Below are positions 23,571 through 33,128 of a stretch of DNA of 33,507 bases, in pieces. Both the position numbers and the translations under genes were made by a program. The stretch is from positions 1 to 33,507 of the forward strand of contig JACQTX010000200.1 of the NCBI GenBank assembly GCA_016210585.1. The letters are read 5' to 3'. The DNA is from Chloroflexota bacterium. GTDB lineage: Bacteria; Chloroflexota; Dehalococcoidia; Dehalococcoidales; JAFGLR01. The notes under the pieces were generated by a model. It did no database searches. It had not been told where the DNA came from and saw nothing but the letters and a program-made list of their open reading frames with translations. Position 1 is the first letter of the stretch. Each line of letters begins with the position of its first letter.

Positions 23571-23894
23571 CTAACAGAAAATCTCTGACCACGGCCAAGA
23601 CAGCTTTGGACATACGTTTTGCTTAGCCGTTTCCACCGCCCGCTGGCCAATTCTGTCGCGCGGGCTGGCTAAAGTCCTACTGGCAGCGCCAAGGAGCTGC
23701 TCGAGGGCAGCTGCCATGCCTTCCTTCACTTCACCCGCGTCCTTCGTTTGCAATAGGTCGACTTTCTTAAGTGCTTCACTCACAAGGAACTCTTCAGCGT
23801 CTCTGTCCACATACAGCCCAGTTCTTTTCTCGAATTCACGAATGGTTCTCGACACGGACTGACGGATATCCAGCGGTTCTCGCTGTTTCAGCAT
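23571..23894 (-). CDS. Unrecognised 107-residue helical protein, cassette gene 1
   Basis: A small protein predicted to be mainly helical, with R-Q-S-V-S-R-T-I-R-E-F-E-K-R-T-G near the N terminus, an acidic stretch with E-E-F-L-V-S-E-A-L-K-K-V-D-L-L, and a C-terminal P-K-L-S-W-P-W-S-E-I-F-C. No family recognised. The start is certain: AAGGAGGATTGAAATG. It is followed nine bases after its stop by the small membrane protein and then the 426-residue protein, all on the minus strand. It has no membrane segment or DNA-binding motif that I can see. Confidence 0.6.
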   Translation of the reverse strand: MLKQREPLDIRQSVSRTIREFEKRTGLYVDRDAEEFLVSEALKKVDLLQTKDAGEVKEGMAAALEQLLGAASRTLASPRDRIGQRAVETAKQNVCPKLSWPWSEIFC

Positions 23895-24382
23895 TTCAAT
23901 CCTCCTTCTTGAGCATTGTCAGCGTCGTTTATCCATGCTCTGTGCCCGGAAATTGCCACAATCTGGGTAGTGCCCAAGACGCCGGAAGTCGGCCAGAGCT
24001 TCAGCCCATATAGTCCAAAGTGAACGAGTGCCGTATCGAAGAGTTCCATTACCATATCCAGCAAGAGGAGTCCATATGGGTTTTCTTCGGCTGGACATCT
24101 TTCGATGTGTCTCTCTTGGCCAGTGTTGGTGGCTTAGCCGTGCCCACCCGCTATTAGCATACACCCACACAGCGGGCAGTTCAACATGAATCCTCTCGTG
24201 CCTGACCATCGTCCTAGCAGCCTACATTCGGTTGCACTTTTTAGCGGTTTGTGACAAGCGAGGAAGACGTGGACATCTTCATAAGACCAAGCGAGTTTCA
24301 GAACTACCTCAAGACCATTCAGGCAGCTTACGCAGACCCGGGAAGATGGCCGGCTGACTCGATGGTGACCCGTTGGCGGCAC
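23888..24382 (-). pseudogene. Possible decayed gene interrupted by one in-frame stop
   Basis: The minus strand is open in one frame from a start at 24382 to a TAA at 24134-24136, and again from there to a TGA at 23888-23890 that overlaps the start of cassette gene 1. Across the stop, the translation places N-C-P-L-C-G-C-M-L-I and then T-G-Q-E-R-H-I-E-R-C-P, spaced like a C-C-H-C zinc finger; N-P-Y-G-L-L-L-L-D-M follows. This could be a real gene killed by a single stop, or chance. The rest of 24383-24549 shows nothing. Confidence 0.25.
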
Positions 24383-24549
24383 ATTACGATTCCGAACATG
24401 GCGATAGGTACGTTGGGCATGTCATAGTCGTTTGTGCATTGGTAATTGTCTCGCGGCGCAGTTAATACTCCTGACAAAGTCTTTCACTCGCACCACTAGC
24501 CACGGAACAGGAATTCAACCACACTGTCTTCCTTTACGGTCTAGTGTGC

Positions 24550-27500
24550 TCAGTCCAATCCGACAATTATCCTTTCGACTTTTGTAATATCGAGCGCGTT
24601 GACTTTGCCATCCTGATTGGCATCCGCTCCGGGTGTTAGTGCATCCAGGCGGGCTATGACTCTTTCCACCATCGTGATGTCAAGAGCATCTAGAATGCCA
24701 TCACCGTTAGCGTCTCCGGGACGTATGGAAATACTCACACTATCGCCAATCCAGGTTGTCGGTATTTCTGTAGCAGTATTACTGGAAAGCATGCCTTCAG
24801 ACAGGTCTATTCTGCTGTTGGTGCCGAGAGGGCCAACAGCACGGAAACGTAGCGTGGCCAAGTGACCTGAGCCGGTAACCCCACTAAGCCCTGGAATATT
24901 CTGGACGATGACGTATTGGCCAACGCCAAGCTTATTGTAAAAGTCAACTGGCACGATTGTCGAGCCGATAACCCCTGAGGTCACAGAATCCAACCTGAGG
25001 ACGGACTCATCAAAAGTAAGGCTGTAATTAGCTGCATCCAGATTGTCCACCTGCTGTATGTCAACGGTAACTGTGAAATCAGAGTTCTCCGTAACATTGT
25101 CCGGGGCATTAACAGCTACCACAGTAGGCTGGATATTCGGGGGCAAGGCCACCGGGATTTCCATTGACACGAAGTCGGTAAGACCGCTCGAATCAGTTAC
25201 CGTAAGTGTCACCGGATAGTACCAGGGCGAGGAATAGGAATGAGTTACGTTCATTCCAGTAGCCACCGTACCATCACCGAAGTCCCAGTCATAGGAAACG
25301 ATACTACTGTCAACATCACTCGAGGACGAAGCATCGTAGGTGACCTGCTGGTTCACCACTGTAGAAGTTGGCGAAGAGGTGAATAAAGCAATAGGAGGCT
25401 GAGGAGGAACATACTCCTTGATGGTGATATTATCAAGATAGACTCCCCAGGTGTGCGAGATGCCATCGCCATTCGCCTCAAACATCAGTCGGAAATTCTG
25501 CGACTTGTAGGCAGACAAGTCCAGGGGAGAATACGACTGCTCCCCCGAGGCTCCCCCAAGCTCTCTTATGTAGCTCCAGGTTTGTCCGCCGTCGCTGGAA
25601 ACCGCAATCTTCAGAGAATCACCGCTTTCGGGAGGCAGATTCATTTCAAGGTCGTAGAATAAGCCGGGAGAGTTATACAAGGTCGTATCAGTGACGGGCA
25701 TAATTAGCTGGTCCAATAGGCTCTGGGGCCACACACCCGTTTGCGAGTCAAAGGCTGCCCACTGCCAGGAGCCATTGCGCTCGCGCAACTGCCAGTAGTT
25801 CCCTACTCCCGTTGCGGTTTCGCCCCAGGGTGGTAAGCCCACCTCCGGGCCTGAGCCGTCGGAGCCAACGTTGTAGTAAAATACCTGGCCGGTCATATTG
25901 TCATAGACCTTGGTATTGTCCACCCAGAATGCACCGTCTGATGGGTATCCCCCATCCTCGTCGGAGTTCTGCGCGTCTGAGACAAAACGGAACCTGAGCT
26001 TGAGGGGCGAGAGTATACCATCGGGTATCTCATAAGCCAGTCCCTCCACCCATCCCTGCGAGTTGCCGGAGTACTGGGCAAGTGGCTGCCACTGGTCTGC
26101 CGAAGGGTTGTATACCTCCGCATAGGCTATATCTTTGTCCAGCTCGGTATCGTACCTGGCGACGAAGCTGAGCCACGGGTCGGAGTTATCCGGTATAACT
26201 ATATCAGGGAACATCAGGAACTCGTCCCAGTTGTTGCCGTAGCCAGAACCCGACATATACTGCGCATTGGTCCTGGGGTCCGTGCCATCGTTACCAAACC
26301 ACCAGGATAGGGCGGTTGCCTGCTGAAGTGGAGTGCCTGCATTAACAGTCCCGATAACGAGAGCCCGACCCATGGCGTATGCGTTGTACGAAGAGGGGCT
26401 CTTGACCCGGGCAAGAGACCTCACCGAGCCGTCAAGTGTAGTCCACCCCATCGTCTGAGGCCTGCCAGAGCCGGGCTCTTCAAAACGCCATATGATTGGA
26501 GTCTCGACCCGTATGGGCTTAACATAAATAGTTATCTTGAAGGCGTCATTGTTGGGATTGTCATCTGGCGGCGGCGGATCGTCAGGGTCGAAAGGAGGCG
26601 CCCAGGGAGGTCCCCAGGGAGGAGATGGCGGAGGGCCGCCGTTGCCGCCGGGTGGGCTGAAATTGCCGCCGGTGAATGTGGGCACCGCGGTGTTTTTGCC
26701 CGGCGGCACCGTAACCGTAACTGTTACCGTGGCACTCTGCCCGGGGTCAAGGGGCGGGATAGTCGGCGAGACTGGTGGTGGCACGGGATGCCGGTACCGG
26801 CAGTCAAGGAACTCCAGCACCCTTCCCATGAATGCCTCACGGTCAGCGGCCTGCGGCAGGTTGTAGGCATCAACAGTAACGGTGGAAAGGACCGTAATAT
26901 ACTTCCCGCTATCCGCCTGGATGCCGGCGATTACGCCTGGGTACAGGAAGAACTCCCGCCCGCCCTCCTTGACGCCCTTAATCCCGTAGTTATCACTGCT
27001 GGGCGGTATTTCGAAGTAGAAGCCATCGCCGATGGTTCCCGGCACACCGTTTACAAGGGCGCCGGTGAACTTCTTTCCATAGCCATCAGCGAACATATAG
27101 TCGCTCATCAGCGTGCCGGTATTTGCCTGCCACTGGAACATGATGCCGCTGCCGAATACCGCAAGGCATCCGCCGTTGTCCAGGTATGTCTCAAGTTCCG
27201 GCTGGGCGATGCCCTCAAGCGTCCCGGCGGTATCACTGCCGGACTCCCAGATGACAACGTCATAGTCCTTAAGGTCTTTGGTGCCGGCGTCGCCATCTTC
27301 GTACCTGGGCGTGTACTGCGTATCTACGAATACCGTATCATAGGTGACACCGAGGCTGCCCAGGGCTTGCTGATAATAAACATGGTTCCCGCTGGATTCA
27401 CCAACCACGAGCAGGACCTTCCTGGACGACGGATGGGAGTAGACCTTGATGCCGAGGGTCAATCCGGTCGCACTAAGAAGCCCGCTGTTGGTGATGGTAA

Positions 27501-30500
27501 CGTCTATGGGCACCTGCGTTGTATCAGGGTCAATATAGGGCTTTGTCTTGACCCCGATGTCTCTGCGGCTCGTGCCACTGGTTGTATCATCTCCGTCGCC
27601 TCCGGAGGGAGGAGGTGGTGGTGTGGGAGGACCCCCTCCGGGGTCTACAATGGACGTGTCCGGCGGGAAACGCGGGTCTGGAGGTAGCGGGCCGGTGGGC
27701 GGGTTTTGCGACACCGGCGGCTCTTTCCTCTTCTTGCAGTTGGCTTCGACGGAGTCGTGGAAGCTGTCCTTTGCCGCCTGATATAGGTCTTTTTGGAACT
27801 TTTCTATTTTATACTGTAAGCTTCTCGCTAGCGCGTTTATGTCATCTAGCTGGTCTTCGTAGGTACCCTGCAGGTCCACGACGTCCGATATTAAGTTAGC
27901 CACGGTTACCGAATCGCTTAAATTATCGGTGGCGTCGGCCAAAAAATCAGCGGCAGCCCAACCCATATCTGTCGCGGATATCCCGCTTCCACTGGCAGCG
28001 TCGTAGGCTAGGCCCGCTGCTACACCGGCAGCCGCTCCCAGCACAGGGTTTGCGGTCAACGCGGTCACCAGGGCACCAACCCCCGCTCCTATGAAAGCGG
28101 AAATTACGGTGTTCCACCCACTTCTATTGAACTCGTCCTGTGCCTGATTCCTCATCTGGTTGAGCATGTTATTGAGGTCTTTTGCTATCCTGGCGCCCGC
28201 TTCATAAATCTCTTGTAGAGTGTTACGGTAATCGTCGAAGGCTCGTCTAATGCAGTCCTCGTCATAATCGTTCAGTGGGTAGCGCCTTCCAGCAGCCCTT
28301 ATATATCCTGATTTCCCTCCAAAGAGGTCAACGCGGTTGACCGGGTTGTTCAGGGCGTAGAGGTACTGGTTGAGCTCGTCCAGCGTGGAGCCCCACGGGT
28401 CTTTTGATACAAACCTGCCGCCACGGGGGTCATAGTACCTCGCCCTGAGATAGTAGAGGCCGGTAGCCTGGTCATACTCCCTGCCGGTAAAGCGGTAGGG
28501 ATTGGTCAGGCTCCCTGTCTGCTGGGTGATAACGCCGAAGGCATCGTATCTATAGGTGGCAACAGTGTTCTGGGCACTGTTGGAGAGTGCAGTGACACTG
28601 CCCAGCCCATCAAAGTGATAGTAGGAAGACACTCCGCCCCGGCTCACCTTCACCGGCTCATCAATGCCAGGACCATGGGTATAGCGTGCCACCTGCGCCC
28701 CGGCACCATCCATCTCGACCAGCACATCCCTGATATCGTAGAAGTAGAAGGCGGTCCCCGCGCTATCGGTCCGGGTCAGCCGGTCGCCGTAGGGGGCATA
28801 CCCGTAGCTTACCTGGCTGGCATCAGGCAGGGTGACGCGTGTCAGCCGGTTCTCGTAATCGTACTGGTAGGCGGTCGCATTCTGGCCCTCGGTTTTCTTC
28901 ACCATGTTGCCATTGTTATCGTAGGCATAGGTTGTGGCACCGGCGGTAAGCATCCTGTTATCGGCATCATAGGTGTACGCAGTGGTGTTGGTACCTTTGG
29001 TTTCGGTCAGCCGGTTACCCGCCGGGTCATACGTGTAGTCGGTTACGGTACCGCCTGGGCCGGTCACGCGAATCAGCCGTGAGAGGGCGTCGTAAACATA
29101 GGCAGTGACATCGCCATTGCCTTCGGTCATGCTGAGCCTGTTGCCCGCGCTATCGTAGGTATAGGTGAAGCTGGAGATGGTCTCGCCGCCGGTCTTCTTG
29201 GTAGCCATGCTCAGCAGCCTGTAAGCGGCATCCCAGGCATAAGTGGTGACGACGCCGTTGGGATAAGCCTCTTTGGTCTTCCTGCCGGAGGCATCGTACT
29301 CGAGGGTGGTGATGTCGCCTGACGGGTCGGTAAGGCTAAGCTGCCTGCCTGCGTAGTCGTAGGTGTAGCTGGTTACGCCGCCCATGGGGTCGGTCATGGT
29401 GGCCCGCTTACCGGCGGTATTATAGGTGTAGGCTATAGTCTTCTGGAACGAGCCGTAGTTGACCGTGGTGGAGAGAATCCGGTTGAGAGCATCATAGGTG
29501 TTGTCAGTGGTCTCGCCTGCGCCGCCGCTGCTGGCGATGCGGGTGACATTGCTCTCAGCGTCGTATGTATAGTCCACCGTGCTTGCGTCGGGGTAGGTGA
29601 TACGGGTCCGCCGGTTGAGGGCATCATAGACATAGCCCGTCAGATTGCCGGAGGCATCGGTCCTGGTAATAGCGTTGCCCGCGGCATCGTAGGTATACCT
29701 TGTTTCATATCCGAGCGGCGAGGTGATCTTTATGAGCCTGCTAAAGGCATCATACTCGTAACCGGTGGTATTCTCCCGAGCATCGGTAAACCCGGTGAGG
29801 TTCCCGCGAGAATCATAGGTAAAGGTGGTCTGATTGCCCAGCGCATCAATCTGTTTGGTCAACCGGTTCATGGCATCGTACTGATTGGTGGTGACATTGC
29901 CGCTGGGATCGGTTATCTTTGTCTGGTTCCCCGCAGCATCATACTCATATGCAGTGTACTTACCCAGGGCATCGGTCTCCCTGGTCAACCTGTTTAACGC
30001 GTCATACTCGTAAGTGATGGCGCTCCCGCTGGCATCTGTCTGTGAGACGAGATTTCCCAGGGCGTCATAGCTATACAGCGTAGCTGCCTTCGGTACGGGA
30101 TTACCCTGAGCATCTTTGGTAGCTTCAGTCTGCTTGGTCCGCCTGCCCAGGCTATCGTACTCGTAGATTGTCATAGTGCCCGCGGCATCGGTCCTGGTGA
30201 TGAGGTCCCCCACCGCATTATAGATGAAGGTAGTGGCGTTGCCCCCCGCATCCGTGGTGGTAGTCACTCTGCCCATAGCATCATGTTGATAATTGGTGGC
30301 GTTGCCCCGCCTGTCGGTAACACTGGTCCTGTTACCCACGGCGTCGTAGGTAGTTACCGTTTGGTAACCCAGCGGGTCAACGACATGGGTGCGCCGGTTC
30401 AGCGCATCATACTGGTAGCTCGTGGTATTGCCCCGTGCATCTTTTGCGGATGCTATATTGCTGTTGGCGTCATAGGTAACGTTAAGGAGGATGACATCCG

Positions 30501-32193
30501 CCCGGGTCATCTTCGTAACCCTGTTCAATGCGTCATAATCAAAGACGGTGAGGTTGTCTGAGGCATCGAGTACGGTGGTGCGGTTGCCCGCCGCATCGTA
30601 CTGGTAGCTGGTCTGGTTACCCAGGGCATCCGTCTCCTTCGTGAGCACGTTCACACTGTTATACTCATAGGACGTGGTGTTGCCCCGCCGATCAGTCTGA
30701 CTCAGCCGGTTGCCCACGCGGTCGTAGGTAAACGATTCGGTCTTACCAGTGGCATCGGTGATGGATTTGACCCGTCCCAGACTGTCATAGGTCATACCGG
30801 TGACCCCACCTTTAGCATCGGTGGTGAGTAGCAGGCTGCCACTGGTGTCATACACGCGGGAGACGACTTGTCCAGCGGCGTCGGTGACCTTGATGACCGA
30901 GCCGCCCAGGTTGTAGCTGTACTGGATTACCCGGTTCGCCGGGTCTATGGTCTTGATGAGGCTTCCCTCTTCGTTGTAGAAATACCGGGTCTCACCACCA
31001 AGGGCGTTCCCTTGCTTCAGAAGGCGGTCATTGGCATCATACTCATAGGTGGTGACACGACCGCCGGGTTCCGTCTCGCTAACGGTTCGCCCGACAGCGT
31101 CATAAGCAAAAGTCGTGGTGTTGCCCAGGGGGTCGGTCTGGCTGAGCCGGTTACCGTGAGTGTCGTAAGTGTAGGTAGTGGACTTGCCTCTGAAGTCGGT
31201 ATAGATTACCCTGTTGCCGTAAGCATCGTAGGTGGCGTATGAGGTATTGTTCAGGGCATCGGTTGTGCGGACCAGGTTGCCCTTGCCGTCATAGGTGTAG
31301 ATGGTGGAAGAACCCCGGGCATCGGTGGTGCGGGTAAGCAGAGAGATAAAGGCGGTGCTGCTATTAATGTTGTTCCACGTCCAGTACTCCCGTCTGTCCA
31401 GCGGGTCGCCTTCAGACAGCCTGTTGCCTAAGCTATCATAGGTATATGTGTAGGTTTTCCCGTTGGCATCGGAATAGCCAGTCCTGTTCATGGCGGCATC
31501 CCAGGTCATCAAAGAAATGCCGCCCTGGGCATCGATGATACTTATGGGGTTGCCGCTGTCGTTGGTCTGCACGGTGGTGCGGTGGCCGCTGGAGTTCGTT
31601 GCCACAGTGACGCCGCGTCCGTAGCTTATAGAGTACAACGTAGTCACATTGTAAGGCAGTCCGGTGCTGCGATTGTAGAGGGAATTGCTGATTTCCACTA
31701 CCTGATTGGCTGAATAGCGGAAGTTGAGCATTCCGCCGTAGCGGTTGATGGCGCTCCTTAATACGTGGTCGGCATTATAGTAATAGACAGTGGACTGACT
31801 TAATGCATCGGTTACCTTAGACAGGTTACTGCCATCATACTCGTAGGAGGTCTGACGGCCCAGTGGGTCGGTGACGCTGACTATTTTGCCATTACTATAG
31901 GCAAATGTCAGCGCCAGCCCCGAATCATCTTCCACCCTAGTAAGATTCCCGCTGGTATAGGTAAAAACCAGGGTATTGCCGTTCCTGTCAACTATACGCT
32001 GAAGCTGACCACTGAGGGAGAATTTGTATTTGGAGCCGTCCTTGTGCCACAGGGTGAAGGAGCTATCGGAGTTTCTTATAAGCTTGGAATGCAGCCCAGA
32101 AGGAGAGGTATACGAGCCACCACCACTGTCAGTAAAAGTATGCACCGAGCCGTCTCCATCATAGTAGGTTCTTATGCATTTCAGTTTGGTCAC
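24550..32193 (-). CDS. Giant YD/RHS-repeat protein with PKD, cohesin and dockerin C-terminal modules, 5'-truncated
   Basis: A 2547-residue protein. Residues from about 40 to 1210 are YD/RHS repeats (G-x-x-x-x-x-Y-x-Y-D-x-x-G-N-x in long series) that build a hollow shell. The RHS core follows at about 1210-1290: Y-R-F-T-G-R-E-Y-D-Q-A-T-G-L-Y-Y-L-R-A-R-Y-Y-D-P-R, with D-P-W-G and Y-A-L-N-N-P-V-N-R-V-D. Next come a Gly/Ala hydrophobic segment (about 1362-1400), a proline-rich linker (about 1485-1530), a CARDB-like start running into an amidotransferase-like fold (about 1590-1800), a second Pro/Gly linker, two lectin-like beta regions, a PKD domain (W-D-F-G-D-G-T-V, about 2265-2345), a cohesin-like domain (about 2353-2486), and two dockerin calcium loops (D-A-N-G-D-G-I-L-D-A-L-D and D-A-N-Q-D-G-K-V-N-A-L-D). 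The GTG start is preceded at once by an in-frame TAA inside the transposase 3' end. No signal peptide is present, so the true N terminus was probably removed by insertion. Confidence 0.9.
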   Translation of the reverse strand: MTKLKCIRTYYDGDGSVHTFTDSGGGSYTSPSGLHSKLIRNSDSSFTLWHKDGSKYKFSLSGQLQRIVDRNGNTLVFTYTSGNLTRVEDDSGLALTFAYSNGKIVSVTDPLGRQTSYEYDGSNLSKVTDALSQSTVYYYNADHVLRSAINRYGGMLNFRYSANQVVEISNSLYNRSTGLPYNVTTLYSISYGRGVTVATNSSGHRTTVQTNDSGNPISIIDAQGGISLMTWDAAMNRTGYSDANGKTYTYTYDSLGNRLSEGDPLDRREYWTWNNINSSTAFISLLTRTTDARGSSTIYTYDGKGNLVRTTDALNNTSYATYDAYGNRVIYTDFRGKSTTYTYDTHGNRLSQTDPLGNTTTFAYDAVGRTVSETEPGGRVTTYEYDANDRLLKQGNALGGETRYFYNEEGSLIKTIDPANRVIQYSYNLGGSVIKVTDAAGQVVSRVYDTSGSLLLTTDAKGGVTGMTYDSLGRVKSITDATGKTESFTYDRVGNRLSQTDRRGNTTSYEYNSVNVLTKETDALGNQTSYQYDAAGNRTTVLDASDNLTVFDYDALNRVTKMTRADVILLNVTYDANSNIASAKDARGNTTSYQYDALNRRTHVVDPLGYQTVTTYDAVGNRTSVTDRRGNATNYQHDAMGRVTTTTDAGGNATTFIYNAVGDLITRTDAAGTMTIYEYDSLGRRTKQTEATKDAQGNPVPKAATLYSYDALGNLVSQTDASGSAITYEYDALNRLTRETDALGKYTAYEYDAAGNQTKITDPSGNVTTNQYDAMNRLTKQIDALGNQTTFTYDSRGNLTGFTDARENTTGYEYDAFSRLIKITSPLGYETRYTYDAAGNAITRTDASGNLTGYVYDALNRRTRITYPDASTVDYTYDAESNVTRIASSGGAGETTDNTYDALNRILSTTVNYGSFQKTIAYTYNTAGKRATMTDPMGGVTSYTYDYAGRQLSLTDPSGDITTLEYDASGRKTKEAYPNGVVTTYAWDAAYRLLSMATKKTGGETISSFTYTYDSAGNRLSMTEGNGDVTAYVYDALSRLIRVTGPGGTVTDYTYDPAGNRLTETKGTNTTAYTYDADNRMLTAGATTYAYDNNGNMVKKTEGQNATAYQYDYENRLTRVTLPDASQVSYGYAPYGDRLTRTDSAGTAFYFYDIRDVLVEMDGAGAQVARYTHGPGIDEPVKVSRGGVSSYYHFDGLGSVTALSNSAQNTVATYRYDAFGVITQQTGSLTNPYRFTGREYDQATGLYYLRARYYDPRGGRFVSKDPWGSTLDELNQYLYALNNPVNRVDLFGGKSGYIRAAGRRYPLNDYDEDCIRRAFDDYRNTLQEIYEAGARIAKDLNNMLNQMRNQAQDEFNRSGWNTVISAFIGAGVGALVTALTANPVLGAAAGVAAGLAYDAASGSGISATDMGWAAADFLADATDNLSDSVTVANLISDVVDLQGTYEDQLDDINALARSLQYKIEKFQKDLYQAAKDSFHDSVEANCKKRKEPPVSQNPPTGPLPPDPRFPPDTSIVDPGGGPPTPPPPPSGGDGDDTTSGTSRRDIGVKTKPYIDPDTTQVPIDVTITNSGLLSATGLTLGIKVYSHPSSRKVLLVVGESSGNHVYYQQALGSLGVTYDTVFVDTQYTPRYEDGDAGTKDLKDYDVVIWESGSDTAGTLEGIAQPELETYLDNGGCLAVFGSGIMFQWQANTGTLMSDYMFADGYGKKFTGALVNGVPGTIGDGFYFEIPPSSDNYGIKGVKEGGREFFLYPGVIAGIQADSGKYITVLSTVTVDAYNLPQAADREAFMGRVLEFLDCRYRHPVPPPVSPTIPPLDPGQSATVTVTVTVPPGKNTAVPTFTGGNFSPPGGNGGPPPSPPWGPPWAPPFDPDDPPPPDDNPNNDAFKITIYVKPIRVETPIIWRFEEPGSGRPQTMGWTTLDGSVRSLARVKSPSSYNAYAMGRALVIGTVNAGTPLQQATALSWWFGNDGTDPRTNAQYMSGSGYGNNWDEFLMFPDIVIPDNSDPWLSFVARYDTELDKDIAYAEVYNPSADQWQPLAQYSGNSQGWVEGLAYEIPDGILSPLKLRFRFVSDAQNSDEDGGYPSDGAFWVDNTKVYDNMTGQVFYYNVGSDGSGPEVGLPPWGETATGVGNYWQLRERNGSWQWAAFDSQTGVWPQSLLDQLIMPVTDTTLYNSPGLFYDLEMNLPPESGDSLKIAVSSDGGQTWSYIRELGGASGEQSYSPLDLSAYKSQNFRLMFEANGDGISHTWGVYLDNITIKEYVPPQPPIALFTSSPTSTVVNQQVTYDASSSSDVDSSIVSYDWDFGDGTVATGMNVTHSYSSPWYYPVTLTVTDSSGLTDFVSMEIPVALPPNIQPTVVAVNAPDNVTENSDFTVTVDIQQVDNLDAANYSLTFDESVLRLDSVTSGVIGSTIVPVDFYNKLGVGQYVIVQNIPGLSGVTGSGHLATLRFRAVGPLGTNSRIDLSEGMLSSNTATEIPTTWIGDSVSISIRPGDANGDGILDALDITMVERVIARLDALTPGADANQDGKVNALDITKVERIIVGLD

Positions 32194-33128
32194 TTATCCG
32201 CCCTCACAAAGTCTGTCCAGCTCTTGTAGGGCAATTTGATTCCCGCAACCTCGGTGGGGGTCTTTCCCTTAAGGCCGATATGAGGCTTGAAGAAGTTGTA
32301 ATGAACAAGAAAACCGTCAATGATTTGCCGTGCTGTCGGCAAGGTCTTGTAACCTCTGACTACCTTCGTGCGGTCTTTTATCGTGCCCTGAAAGCGTTCT
32401 ATGATGTTGGTATCGTCTTTGTCTGCAAACGGTGAGCTTTGAATGTGCTTGGTATCCGCGCCGAAGGCCAGTTCTATACCGTCCAAGTACGCGGCTAGCT
32501 TATCAGTTATGACCCGCTTCGGGGCTTTACCGGCACGCTGGGCGGCCAATTCCATCAAGGCTTGTGCTTCTTTGGTCCCCCGCTTGGGTGTTAGATAAGA
32601 GGCCAGCAGGAACCGCGTGTCGTGGTCTATGATGTCCCACAGCCAGTGATTTACGTCATTGAACTTGATTACGGTCTCATCAGCTACCCAAGTATCAGAT
32701 ACCTTCGGCGTGTAAGATTCCATCATTTTGACGGCCTTCTGCGCGTAGGACATTATCCACCGGTAAACGGTGGACTCATTGACCGGATTCCCACTTTCCG
32801 CTAAGTGTCTGGCCACTTCTGGAAAAGACAATCCGTCATAGTATGAGCTAATGCTTGTCCCGATGTCCTCAATTGTTGAACGTTTGCCGTAGGGCGCGTC
32901 CTTGTTGTTGAACTTCCGCCCGCATTTCGTGCACAGGTATTGTTGAACGCCCTCATCAATGCCATACTTCTGAATATCCGTGCTGCCGCACCATTTACAC
33001 TTGATTGGCTCAGGCTCGGTGAAGTGATGCTCGGCAAGGTGAACTACGTCTTTTGTAATTTCCAGCAATAACTTACCGTCACGTTGGACTAGGCGGATTT
33101 TGGCTTTGTGTTGTGTCATTTTTAGCAT
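32190..33128 (-). CDS. DD34E transposase with N-terminal zinc ribbon (IS6-like)
   Basis: A 312-residue transposase. A zinc ribbon lies at C44-x2-C47 and C66-x2-C69, followed by a helix-turn-helix region (S-F-P-E-V-A-R-H-L-A, V-N-E-S-T-V-Y-R-W). The catalytic triad is W-V-A-D-E (D150), V-I-T-D-K (D209) and N-I-I-E-R-F-Q-G-T-I-K (E244), giving DD34E spacing as in the IS6/IS240 group. The frame is intact. Its stop overlaps the GTG of the truncated RHS gene (AAGTGACC). The start ATG at 33128 lies inside the end of the AT-rich upstream gene, so the two may be translationally coupled. Terminal repeats were not identified. Confidence 0.85.
   Translation of the reverse strand: MLKMTQHKAKIRLVQRDGKLLLEITKDVVHLAEHHFTEPEPIKCKWCGSTDIQKYGIDEGVQQYLCTKCGRKFNNKDAPYGKRSTIEDIGTSISSYYDGLSFPEVARHLAESGNPVNESTVYRWIMSYAQKAVKMMESYTPKVSDTWVADETVIKFNDVNHWLWDIIDHDTRFLLASYLTPKRGTKEAQALMELAAQRAGKAPKRVITDKLAAYLDGIELAFGADTKHIQSSPFADKDDTNIIERFQGTIKDRTKVVRGYKTLPTARQIIDGFLVHYNFFKPHIGLKGKTPTEVAGIKLPYKSWTDFVRADK

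Noticed and set aside
24240-24428. Short plus-strand frame reading VTSEEDVDIFIRPSEF
   Set aside because: About 60 codons with no ribosome site and no recognisable motif; likely chance opposite the possible decayed gene.
26788-27687. A 299-codon plus-strand frame within the RHS gene
   Set aside because: It is antisense to the PKD/cohesin-bearing protein; no motif or ribosome site.
28560-32150. Regular repeats in the RHS gene considered as a CRISPR or tandem DNA array
   Set aside because: The periodicity is imperfect and follows the YD amino-acid motif, so it is protein-level repetition in one open frame.
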